NCBI RefSeq assembly: GCF_018691265.1
Contig: NW_024881279.1
Coordinates: 3,253,243 to 3,317,242 of the forward strand
DNA length: 64,000 nt
Origin: Tyto alba
Lineage: Eukaryota > Chordata > Aves > Strigiformes > Tytonidae
Direction of reading: 5' to 3'
Shown here: in pieces, positions 10,819 to 20,710 of the stretch
How the letters are laid out: each line of letters begins with the position of its first letter
How positions within the stretch are numbered: position 1 is the first letter of the stretch
The notes under the pieces: generated by a model
Told to the model about the DNA's origin: nothing
The model's input: only the letters and a program-made list of their open reading frames with translations
The model's database searches: none
Translations under genes and position numbers: made by a program

Positions 10819-13629
10819 AAGCTTTATTTGAACCTAAAATCTAGTTTTCATTTTTCAGCACAGACTCCTTCATTTTTGCAAGCTCTTTCTGAGCTCAGGG
10901 CAGCAAAAATGGGCAAGTACTCCCAGGGGCAAGCCCAGGTTGGTGTGCTGCCCGCAGCCTGACTCGAGCAGAGAATGGAGGAGGCAGGATACCAATAATA
11001 TTGTCGCTCCAGAACCCTAGTGCCAGGTATATTTAAAATCCTGATATTAACCCGGTATTGGTCTATCTTCATCCCAAATTTAATTCATCACCACAAAAAA
11101 AGCTCTGCTTTCAGCTGGAGAAAAACAAAGTGAGATCCCTGGAGAAAAGTTCAGGCTGCCTTGTCAATGGGTTTCCTCTAGTTCCCCAGATGATGCTTGC
11201 ATTTTTTGCTATAAGTATCCCAGTGTAAATGAATTCCTTAAAATAAAAAAAAAAAAAGTTTTAAGTATAGGAGAAAGGAATGAGAAGCAAACTGAGATGA
11301 GATTTTTGGTGAGAGAGAGAGGTGGTTTCCTCCAGTGTCCTTCTAATCACAGAAAAAAGCTTCTTGCAAAACTTACCAATTGTGACATCATGAAAAAAGG
11401 AAACTGAGTAACTGAGCAAGGCACCTGCAGTCACAGTGTTCCCAAGCACTTGATTTCATTTGTTCTAAATTTCCAGGGTCTGACGTGTCTTTATACAACC
11501 TGACAACGTTACTACTCCTTTTTCAGGTGCATCTCCAAGAAACCCTCACTGAAGCAGGGGTGTGAATCCTGTGATACCAGAACAAATATGCAGCAGTAAA
11601 ACATTTTCTCATCACAACAGTACTGATTTTCTCAGTGTTTTCAAGTGTTATCATCCAACTTTTATGAAGGAAAAATACAGTTTTTCACAGTACAACTCCA
11701 TATGATGGGGGGAGAAGGCATAGTTGATGGTGAAACAAGGATTAATCAGCAAAATTATTATTTATAAATTATTTGTACAGACACTGAGTACAGACATTGA
11801 TCTAGAAGACTTTTTACTCTGCCTGCCTGCAATCCAGACTCCAAAACAGAGCAGCCCGAGTGGCCCCCCCGTGAAGGAGCAGGCAGAAGGTGGCTGACGG
11901 CAGATGGCACCAGGAGACCAGAAATGCAAGATGCACAGTCCTTGCTGGGGAAGCTTTTGAGCAGAAAAAAAATCACAGACAGGGGTTTCCTTCGGACGTA
12001 CACAGAGCCAAAGCTGTTCACAGAAAAGGAGTGATGATGCCTGGCTGCCCTCTGGTAAGGATGGGGCAGGGGGACGAGGCTCAGTCCCTGTCCCCAGGAC
12101 AAAGCTTTGTGCGGCTCAAAGCATCGCGGGGCACCTGCTGCCCATCCTGGGTGGGGACCCCCCCAGCCAGCTGCACCCCAGGGTGAACCCCTCCTGCCAG
12201 CCACCCCGAGGCCGAGTCCCCGTCGGGGTGAACGGCACCGGCTGCCCAGCAGGTCACCCCTTCCTGAGCCCCAACTCCAAAGCACACCCCCCTCTCAGAA
12301 GCCAGCCTTTTCCTGAGCCGGGCTTTGAACTATGAGCCAGCTACTGAGGGTACAGAAGACTCAGAACAGCCCCCCCTCATCCTACCCAGAGCAGTGAACC
12401 AAAGGTAAAGGTAAAGGAAGAAAAAAAATATTTCTTCCCTCATTTACCTACATTTTCATTCTACGAAAGAATGACACCGTTCTGGTCCTTTAATGCAATG
12501 GCCCCATTTCACAGCGATTCTGATTTCTGAGATGAGCCAAAGTCCTGTTTGTGTTCAGCAATGCCAATGCTGCCAGGCCAAAACAGTGGAGGCCCTGGGG
12601 GTAGGACGGTCCCGGTGGGATGCGAGCCACCGGGCTCATCCCTCTGAAACTTTTGCCTCAGGTGTAACTAGAAGGATGGATGTGTCAGCCAAAAATATAA
12701 AGTTCCTGGCTGGATAACAAGTGGGCATTAGCAAACCAGTATAACCCCTCTGTGCAATCACATAAAAGTTAAATATTGGCACATGAGTACTTACTGTAAA
12801 GATTCTGGGTCAGACTCCCCCGGGTTCTGCGTGTGCGTTTTAGAAAGGCTGGAAAGGTGGAGGAAAGGAAAGGCCTGGCCAGCCCCTGGCTGTACAAGGC
12901 TGCAGAAAACACCATGGGAATGACAAGAATAAATGAGTGTGCAAAGAGCTGAAAAGGTGATAAAACCACCCGTGAGAAAGGAGACATACCACTCTCCATC
13001 ACCGACACGAGTCGAGCATGACAAGTTCAGTATCACCAAAATAAGAGAACTTTTTAACCTTAAAGGAGCCGGTAACCCTCCCTGGAAAGCAGCCAGCTTG
13101 TCCTTCTGTCCCAAATACCACCTCAGCCACCTGCCCCCATTCCACCTGGATCCTTTTTCAGATGTGAATGGTTCCAGCTGGATTTTAAGTTTGACTTTCT
13201 ATAGAAAGTTCAAAATAATCATCTTTTCTAGAATGTCCAGGAAAAAAACAGCATATACTTAATGTAAAACAATATTCTTTTACTTTAGTTAACCTTTTAA
13301 TACTTTACTTTTATACTTTAGTTGACCCTAGTAAGCATACATTATTCATTCCCAGAGAGCAAAAATCAAACCCCTGGTACGCAGCCTGGGGGCATATCAC
13401 AGCATCTATGCAGGGCTGGGAAATCTGGCTGAAGGCTGCAATCCCCAGATAACGAACCAGCAAATTAATCTCCAGCTGTCAAAAAAGGGGGTTCTGGGGT
13501 GGGGGGAAGAGCATGGTGCTTCACAGTGTCCGTGATTTGGGGGAAGGAGGGTGCAGGGCTGGACTGGGCAGCGCCAGCAGGATCCCATGGGACCAGCATG
13601 TTGGGAATTGAAGGACACAACTGACACTG
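10819..13629. other. Intergenic between IL5 and the retroviral remnant
   Basis: No gene was recognised. A GC-rich part at about 12040-12310 gives several proline-rich open frames on both strands that look like compositional artefacts. No sequence resembling the retroviral LTR at 15264 was found here, so the provirus has lost its 5' half. Confidence 0.45.
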
Positions 13630-14876
13630 TTACCTGAAAAGCTTAACCATAAAGCACATGAGAAAGGAAATTCGGGTGTAATCTGAGGAAATCGGAGGGT
13701 GGATGAAGCTGCAAAACGAGTGGCACTCAGTACTATTTGAGTTTTAATTCCATTGAGAGAAATGCAGACAGAACCCCCAGAGTATAAAGAGAAAGAAGAC
13801 AAATTGGCTGAGTTACTAAAATGTGTAAAGGACAATAGAGGGTGGTGGATTATCCCACACGGACAATGTGTAGTGACTCCTGAAATCATGAAAAAGCCAA
13901 TGATTAAAACCCATGGAGAAACCTATATGGGAGCAGAAGCAATAGTAGAATCAGTAAAATGTTATGCAATAGCGGTCAAAATGTTATTTATTGCCATAAA
14001 TGTGAGTAACCAACATGAAATCTGTCTTAGGAACAACCCAAAGATACAGGCCCCATCCCCGCTGGGAGAGGTAAGAAAAGGCAAAACTCCTGGTGAGCAC
14101 TGGCAAACAGATTTCACAGAATTACCAAGGTGTAACCAATACTGGTATTTATTGGTATTGGTGGACACCTCTGGATGGCCTGAAGCTCTCCTGTGTCAGA
14201 CCAACTAGGCAAAAGAGGTAACATAACATTTACAAAAATAAATTATTCTAAGGTTCGGAGTACCTTCAGGAATGTCCTCTGACAGGGGTCCACATTTTGT
14301 AGCTGAGATTATCAAGAATATGAGCAAAATATTAGGAATCACGTGGAATTTACATACCCCCAGGAGGCCACAATCCAGTGGACAGGTAGAGAGAATGAAT
14401 CAAACACTAAAATGACAAATTTCTAAATTATGCCGGGAAGCCAAATTAGAAAGGATTGAAGCTTTGCCACTTGCCCTGCTGAGGATCGGAGTGACTCCCA
14501 GAACCAGGGAAAGGATAAGCGCTTTGGAAATGCTATATGGCAAACCTGAAAAAGTCAATCTGACAGGGAGAGGCCTGAACAGACACAGATAGTAGAGGAA
14601 AAGCTATTAACTGATTATCTTATCCCTAAACAAGATATTGTGTTCCATCCACAAATATGTACTTTTAAGAGCACCTGTACCCCTCGATTTCCCGGTACGC
14701 TCGTCTGGCCTGGGGATCAGGTCAACCTACAGATATGGAAGGATGATCCCCTTAAAGAGAAGTGGAAAGGACCCGACCAGGAGTTGCTGACCACCAACAG
14801 CAGGAAGAGTGGAGCCTTGGATCCATTACACTGGCCTAAAGAAAACACCTCCTGCACCATGGGCGTCAGTACCTAA
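13630..14876 (+). pseudogene. Endogenous retrovirus pol remnant (RNase H end plus integrase)
   Basis: The + strand encodes, in one continuous frame, the C-terminal tail of a retroviral RNase H (13630-13740) and then the integrase. The integrase catalytic triad is still readable: Asp codon at 14110-14112, Asp at 14281-14283 and Glu at 14389-14391. The last two are 36 codons apart, matching the D,D35E pattern. The frame is broken by stops at 13684, 13738, 14206, 14224, 14239 and 14413. The integrase C-terminal domain continues in a shifted frame at about 14640-14876. The style is that of class I (gammaretrovirus-like) pol. Everything upstream (5' LTR, gag, protease, reverse transcriptase) is missing. 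The element is dead. Confidence 0.88.
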
Positions 14877-15046
14877 AGCACCATTGAAATTAGCTTTAAA
14901 GCATAATGAATGAATTGCACCCAGAATGCTGCTGAATCATTTGAGCATTTAGGTTGTATACAAGGAATATTTCTTTCTATATAAGGGGGAATAATCATAT
15001 TAACCTATTTGTACAAAGAACTTAACCAGTGCTAAGATTGTCTAGA

Positions 15047-15246
15047 ATGGAGATGAGGGCCTTACTGACTTTACTGGTGCTTTTATTATACAGCAGTCAA
15101 CCCCAGTTCTTGATGCCAAAATGGGATTTTTGTTCGCATTACTTGTAATAATTTTGATTATTGTAACTTGTTGCTTAATCCAATGTATGACACTTCACAG
15201 TCCAAGAATCTATAAGAGAAAAATGGTAACGTTTATAACATCGTGA
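15047..15246 (+). pseudogene. Collapsed retroviral env remnant
   Basis: A 33-codon frame at 15047-15148 looks like an envelope signal peptide (leucine-rich hydrophobic core). Almost immediately, in another frame at 15121-15246, follows a hydrophobic membrane anchor ending in two cysteines, then a short basic tail. In an intact env these parts are separated by well over a thousand bases, so nearly all surface and fusion sequence has been deleted. The stop at 15244-15246 lies just before the polypurine tract. Confidence 0.7.
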
Positions 15247-15251
15247 GTCTC

Positions 15252-15263
15252 AAAGGGGGGAAT
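15252..15263 (+). other. Retroviral polypurine tract
   Basis: AAAGGGGGGAAT directly precedes the TG that opens the LTR, as expected for the plus-strand primer of a gammaretrovirus-like element. This fixes the orientation and shows that the following repeat is a 3' LTR. Confidence 0.85.
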
Positions 15264-15935
15264 TGATGTAGTACACTTCAAACTTGCAAGTGGCCATAGT
15301 TAATAACTGATAGAAGTACACTCCACACTTGCAGGTGGTTACAGACAATAGTTAACATACATCAAATTGTTGGTAGCCATAGCTACCACACATATGGGGA
15401 CAATTGCGAGGCCCTGCAGATTAGTTGAGCAAAACTTTGGATACTGGTCGAGATGACCTTGATTATGCTAAGGAATTCACAAAGGATAAACTTTGCAAAA
15501 GAGGTAGAACATCTTGGATCATAATAAATCTCTCTGGATTGTGTTGAGGATAAGTTATTTGACAACCTGGCGAAGTGACTATTCGATTAAGAAACTTAGC
15601 AATTAAAGTAACTTTTAAGTGTCCTGAGAGTGAACTATCTTCATTAGAATACTGAAAACATCCTCCCAGTTCAGAACAACCCCTGCCCACATTAAAGACC
15701 TTTGCCCTAAGCATGCGTAGTGCTAAAAGCCTTGTGTAATCTGTATTATAATTGTATTATAATCACTGACCAATTAGTATCTAACAGGCATGTTTGGAAA
15801 AGCACTAACCTGTGATTTTTGTGTATAAAAGAAGCACCTAAGCCTGCTGCTGGGCTGCTTGATGTGCGGAAAATCCACCGAGCACCCAGGCCTGAATAAA
15901 ATACAATTCTCTCTCCTGAGCGTGTTAAGTTTGGC
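15264..15935 (+). repeat. 3' LTR of the endogenous retrovirus
   Basis: It begins with TG right after the polypurine tract. U3 holds an imperfect duplication (15271-15293 and 15316-15338, both with GTACACT and ACTTGCA), a TATAAAA box at 15824-15830 and an AATAAA poly(A) signal at 15895-15900. The end is placed near 15935, where several TG..CA endings are possible; no target-site duplication could be assigned because the 5' end of the provirus is gone. It is the only LTR copy found in the window and is oriented toward IRF1. Confidence 0.8.
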
Positions 15936-16079
15936 TTGTTGCACGCCAGGCAGGAATCTGCTTTTTGGGTAACAACACGACTTTTTTATCAATATCTTTA
16001 TTTTGGGGAACTCAAGACACACACACACACACTCCCACCCCCCCACATAGTGTCGGTCTGCGGGAGAAACGACTAAAAA
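15936..16079. other. Spacer between LTR and CpG island
   Basis: It contains a short AC dinucleotide run at about 16015-16031 followed by a C-run. Nothing else was recognised. Confidence 0.6.
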
Positions 16080-16547
16080 CATTCAACATTTTCTTACCGC
16101 ATCTCGGGGCCGGGGGGTCACTGCCACTGTCCCCCCCCGGCTTCTCCCCCAGTTTTTCCCTGCTTCCACCCATAATTTCGCCCCCGGGACATCCCGGGCT
16201 TTATACGGCAAATGAGAGACGGGAGGTAACGCGCGGCCGCGGAGAGGGTGGGGGTGGTAATTAATGAGCTCATTAGCCGCGCTCCCTCCCTCCCCACTCC
16301 CCCGACGGGCCCGTGGGGGCTTTTTGGTGGCGTTTGGTTGTTTTGGGGGGTTTTTGGCTCGCCAGGGGAGGTGGGGGGGCGGGCAGAGGATGGAGAGAGC
16401 TCTAGCGCCCGCACGGGGGTGCCCCTTTGCCCCACCCACCCCCGGGGGTCACCGCAGCAGCATTCAGGTGCCGGGGGGGGTTTTCCCGCCGCGGGTGGGT
16501 TTTCCCGGGGGGTGGGGCGGCTGGAAGTCCCGCCGCATTCCCGCCTC

Positions 16548-16554
16548 TGACTCA
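16548..16554 (+). promoter_or_regulatory. AP-1 consensus TGACTCA
   Basis: A perfect AP-1 heptamer lies inside the CpG island, just before the 21-bp minisatellite. Single short motifs occur by chance, so support comes only from its context with the GAS and ISRE. Confidence 0.45.
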
Positions 16555-16570
16555 CGTCTGGCCTCGCCTC

Positions 16571-16780
16571 TCCCCGCCCAGGCCCCTCCCCTCCCCGCCC
16601 AGGCCCCTCCCCTCCCCGCCCGGGCCCCTCCCCTCCCCGCCCGGGCCCCTCCCCTCCCCGCCCGGGCCCCTCCCCTCCCCGCCCGGGCCCCTCCCCTCCC
16701 CGCCCAGGCCCCTCCCCTCCCCGCCCGGGCCCCTCCCCTCCCCGCCCGGGCCCCTCCCCTCCCCGCCCGGGCCCCGCCCC
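16571..16780. repeat. 21-bp GC minisatellite, about 10 units
   Basis: The unit is GCCC(A/G)GGCCCCTCCCCTCCCC. Most units carry CCCGGG; the first two and one later unit carry CCCAGG. The complementary strand has several G3-G4 runs per unit and should readily form G-quadruplexes. Read as codons it gives the 7-residue Pro/Ala or Gly/Arg repeats of long spurious frames on both strands. Confidence 0.95.
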
Positions 16781-16825
16781 ACCTGCCCTATGGCGCCCCC
16801 CCGCGGCCGAACGCGGCCCCGCCGA

Positions 16826-16834
16826 TTCCCGGAA
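16826..16834 (+). promoter_or_regulatory. GAS / STAT site TTCCCGGAA
   Basis: A perfect palindromic TTC-N3-GAA STAT-dimer site, which also embeds an Ets-type GGAAG. It lies 32 bp upstream of a consensus ISRE. Confidence 0.6.
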
Positions 16835-16866
16835 GCGGCTCGAGCGACCCGCGCCGCTGCTGCTGC

Positions 16867-16880
16867 GGGAAACCGAAACT
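16867..16880 (+). promoter_or_regulatory. ISRE GGGAAACCGAAACT
   Basis: It fits the interferon-stimulated response element consensus GAAANNGAAACT bound by ISGF3 and IRF proteins. Two GAAA half-sites are spaced by two bases, with a third GAAA at about 16887. Finding it beside a GAS in a CpG island makes a chance occurrence less likely. Confidence 0.65.
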
Positions 16881-17111
16881 CGGCGGGAAAGGGGGGGGGG
16901 CGGGGTGTGTGTGGGGGAACGGCGGGGCCTCCCCTGGCCGCGCGCGGGCACCGGCTGCTCCCGCGGCTGCGGGACGAACAGGGTGAATCGGGGCGGCGGA
17001 AATATGTAGAGAAATACGTCAGGTGGAAGCGAGCAACGGCAGGAACGCTCCCCCCGCCCCAGAAAATAAAGAAAATAATAAGGAAATAATAATAAAAAAA
17101 AGATAAACTAA

Positions 17112-17527
17112 TTAAAAAAAAAAAAAAAGGGAAAAAAAGGCAAAAAGGAGGGGGAAAGAAAAAGCAAAAATGGGGGAAAAAAAGGGAAAAGGGGGGGGAG
17201 GCAAAAAGGGGGGAAGGAAAAGAGGCAAAAAGGGGGGAAGGAAAAGAGGCAAAAAGGGGGGGGGAAATGGCAAAAATGGAAAAAAAGGGGAAAAAAGAGG
17301 CAAAAACGGGGGAGGGAAAGAAGAGGCAAAAAGGAAGGGGAAGGGGCAGAAAGGGGGGGGAAAGAGGCAAAAAGGTGGCGGGGAAGGGCAAAAAGGGAGG
17401 TGGAAAGAAAAGGCAAAAAGGGGTGGGGGAAAAAAAAGAGGCCAAAAGGGAAAAAAAATGGGGGAAAAAAAGGGAAGAAAAAGGGCAAAAATAAGCAAAA
17501 AAAAAAAAAAAAGGGAAAAAAACATAG
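17112..17527. repeat. Long G/A-rich (polypurine) tract with GGCAAAAAGG units
   Basis: Over 400 bp the + strand is almost entirely G and A, interrupted mainly by single C bases in GGC-A5 units and a few T. A 24-bp unit is repeated side by side around 17199-17248. Such tracts can adopt triplex (H-DNA) structures and often cause assembly errors. The lysine/glycine frames on + and phenylalanine/proline frames on - are artefacts. Confidence 0.93.
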
Positions 17528-18852
17528 GCTGGGGGCGGATGTGCCCCAGCCCTGCCACACTTGTCCCCGGTGCTGGGCAGCCCCCAGCCCCCCTGCCACA
17601 GTGCTTCAGCCCCCGTTTAAGTCCCACTGTCACTCAGGCCAGGAGCCCTGTCCTGCCACGCGGCCCTGGCAGCCCCCCCAAAGCAGCGACTGGTCCTAGC
17701 AGTGCGTGGCCCACGCATGGAGCTGCCCGCCAGGCCCCGCCAACCCCCAACTTCTCCATTCCGCCCCATAAATCAGCAATTCTGTGAGGGAGGCCACCCA
17801 GAGTCATGCGCTCCCCGCAGCACTCAGGGGCAGCTCCCACCCACGGCAACCGCCTCGGGTGGGAAACATGGGTGGGATGGTCTCTCCTGCCGTCCCCAAG
17901 GGAGGCGAGGGTGGCTGCAGGGCAGGGACCCAGCCACGGGAGGCAAGTCGGTGTCTGGGGATCCCCGTTGGGGCATCAGAGGTTGTTAAAAAATAATAAC
18001 TGAAAAAAAAAAAAAAAAAACAACAACAAAAACCCAACAAACATATCTGTGCTGCTTTCAGAAGAAATCGCACCCGCCTGATGGGAAGGTGACATGGTTT
18101 GATGAGAGGATCTGTGTGGGACAGCCATTCCCTGCAAGGTGTCCCCTCCTGGCTGGTGGGTGCTGCTTGGGGGGACCCCCCAGTCCTTGGTGGGGAGAAG
18201 GACATGGGGGGGTCCTTCCCCCTGCCACAGCCCCACCGCTCTCTTTTTAAGATGAGACGGTGAACTGAACTACGAGGAGCTCTCCAGTGTCCGGGTGGAC
18301 ACATCACTTAGCTTTTCCCTTTTTTTTGAGGGGGGGGAAGACCCAACCCAGCGTGGCAGGAGCTGCAGGGGCTGAGGCTGTGCTGCTGGCCATGCCCAAA
18401 CAACTCTTGAGTATTTTTCAAGCACCAAATTTGACTCTTGCTTGTGGAAATTGTGTTATTACCAAAGGAGGCTGCCGTTCCCACCTGTATCTGGACAGAG
18501 ACGTCTGCAGCCTGCTTCAAGGTTAATAGCCAATAAACCATTAATAATAAAAGAAGGGACTGAACTGCAGATGGTTTAAGTATTTGCTGTGGTTGCTCTG
18601 GGAGGTTCTTGGTGCCAGTGTGCCGCGGTCCCTGGAGCTCCCATTCCCAAAGAAGCCACCCTGGCTCCTATGCCGTTAACGTGACAAGCCCAACAGTGCT
18701 TCTCAGCGTCTGTAAGAGCTTCCTTTTTGGCAGCCCCTTTGCACGAGGATGGGATGGAGCATTTCAAACAAAGCAGGGGTTTTCTTATGTTTTTCCCAAG
18801 GCTGAGCAGAGCTGCAATGCCCACAGGTCACTGCCTGACCCCCAGATCAAGA
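17528..18852. other. Intergenic with a poly(A)-signal cluster
   Basis: GC-rich up to about 17990, then mixed. An 18-base A-run lies near 18003-18020. Two AATAAA hexamers lie at 18532-18537 and 18546-18551 on the + strand. They could end a transcript starting in the CpG island at about 16.9 kb, but no splice-supported exon was recognised. Confidence 0.4.
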
Positions 18853-18992
18853 TGTTTTTTGTTGTTTGTTTGTTTGTTTGTTTGTTTGTTTGTTTGTTTG
18901 TTTTGTTTGTTTGTTTTTTGTGTGTGTGTGTTTTGTTGTTGTTGGTGGTGGTGGTTTTTTTTTGTTTGTTTGTTTTTTTGTTTTTTTATTTT
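18853..18992. repeat. TTTG microsatellite and T/G-rich tract
   Basis: A TTTG tetramer array at about 18861-18922 passes into TG, GTT and GGT runs and then T-runs. The cysteine/valine/phenylalanine frames across it are repeat artefacts. Confidence 0.95.
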
Positions 18993-19472
18993 ACCTGGAG
19001 AGCCATAATAAGTTCCCAGGCTCTCCCCACCTCCATGCTCACAGGCACCCTGGCCCGCTCTGGCTACTGGGTTAAGCTGATGGGCAACAGCAAGGTGCAG
19101 GCAGGAGGCGAATGGTGACCCCGCTGACAGCCCCTGGCTCAGCAGGGCTGTCCTTCCCCTTCCAGCAGCCAGGAGGATGTTTGGCCCTTTTTCCCATCAG
19201 TCCAGGAAAGAGCAAACCCTCCCAGCTCGGAGCCAGACAAGAGGCACAACTGTTGCCCACCCCATGCTGCCTGTGCTGCGGGTGTATCTCCCTTTGGTTT
19301 AACTCCTGCTCTGCAGATGGCATGTGGGTTCAGTCAGACCTATTACCTTAACGGACACTCTAAGGGCACATTAAAAATAAAACCAAAAATCTTTAATAAC
19401 TCACCTTTTGTTCTGCTGATGCCAGCCCCAGTTGCACCGCTGGGACTTCAGCAGTGTAAAATGAACGGACAA

Positions 19473-19494
19473 CCCCCCCCCCCCCCCCCCCCCC
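19473..19494. repeat. Poly(C) tract, 22 C
   Basis: A pure C-run, and therefore a G-run on the other strand, long enough to form G-quadruplex or i-motif structures and to be length-variable. Confidence 0.93.
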
Positions 19495-20695
19495 ATTTTC
19501 CTTCATGTCAGCTACTGGTATGCCAGGATGAACCCTGGATCACCGCAGCCCCACTGCTGCCCTTGGCTGGGCAGGCACAGCAGCTCGGCGAGGAAGAGTG
19601 CGGCTGCTGACTCCCATGTGCAGCAGGAGAGGAGCGAGTGAGTCTCTCTGACCTTTGGCAGGGAGGTCCAGGCTGCTCTGGGTCTGCACCCTCGTTAGGC
19701 AAACTCATCACAGCTGCCAGGTGCCTGCAGCTCACAGGACTTTCCTTGGCAAATAGTTCACGAAAAGTCTGTGTCCTCCAGCGAGGTTGAGAGAAAAGTA
19801 AGGAGTGGGGAAAGTCCGGGGACACAAGTCAGATTCCTGGAATTTCCATTTTCCTACCAAACCAAGCCCAGGATCTCATTTTGCTTTAGTTTAAAAATTC
19901 ATCAGGCCATCAGTGGGGAGAACTGAATTGATTTCGGATCCTGAGATAGGTCTTCCCAATTCCAGGAAACTGTAAACGGCCCATCCCAGGATATATTTAT
20001 TGTAGCCCACGGATCAGAGCACTCGCTAGTATTACCTCATGCCATCTGGGCAGAGTTTCAACATTTCTGACATTATTCATTCCCCTGCATGTGCTTCAAG
20101 CAAACTTCCTTTTTGTAAGAGAGGCATTTATAAGAAATGGAAACAGCTTGCAGCAAGTCCTGCGCTCTCAGGGCTACCGACTGAGAAGCAACTATTTTTC
20201 GTTGTTAGCCTTTGCTGTTCTGAAGGCTGCTACTCCATCTCTGCTCCTTAAGAGCCTGCTTTGCATTAACCCTTTTCAGCCCAGAGAGCCTATAGGAGGG
20301 ATGTGCACTGCCATGATACTGGGACAGTTGTCAGGTACTTGTTAGAGGACGCTGTGACATTCCCCGAGTGACAGTGAATGCTCTGCCCCAGTTAGCAGCT
20401 CCAAAAAGAAATAATTGTTTCTGAGATTGATGGGGAAAAGGAAGAAAGGCAAGTGGAGGATAAAATGAGAAAGGATTTCCATTAGAGCAGGTTTCTCTTA
20501 AAACAGGTAGAAAGGAGGAACAAACCAGAGCAGGGGTCTGGAAGGGCTGTTGAGTGTTGGTGGGCATGGAAAGGTCGCGATGCAGCGCTGGAAGGAAGCA
20601 GCCAGGGCCGCGAGGAAGCAGATAAGAGGCTCTCTCTCACCATGCTCCTGCTCTTCCCCTCCATGAACCCCTGCTCCATCCTGTGGTTGTTCACT

Positions 20696-20710
20696 CCCCC
20701 CCCCCCCCCC
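20696..20710. repeat. Poly(C) tract, 15 C
   Basis: A second uninterrupted C-run, similar to the one at 19473. Confidence 0.93.

Larger units (their letters stand above)
16080..17060. promoter_or_regulatory. CpG island with interferon-type sites between IL5 and IRF1
   Basis: About 1 kb has very high GC and frequent CpG, including a GCGGCCGC site near 16232. It lies about 8.4 kb upstream of the IRF1 start and about 9 kb downstream of IL5. It holds an AP-1 consensus (16548-16554), a GAS/STAT palindrome (16826-16834) and an ISRE (16867-16880). No coding exon was identified within it: the long frames on both strands are products of the GC repeats. It may be the promoter of an unannotated non-coding transcript, a distal IRF1 promoter or an enhancer. 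Function is inference. Confidence 0.7.

Noticed and set aside
16118..17599. Very long open frames on both strands (up to 297 codons) rich in Pro/Gly/Arg or Phe/Pro/Lys
   Set aside because: They are direct readings of the 21-bp minisatellite and the G/A tract. Several frames are open at once and no domain or splice context exists.
18853..18992. Possible repeat array of CRISPR or satellite type
   Set aside because: It is a TTTG microsatellite without spacers, and CRISPR arrays do not occur in animal genomes.
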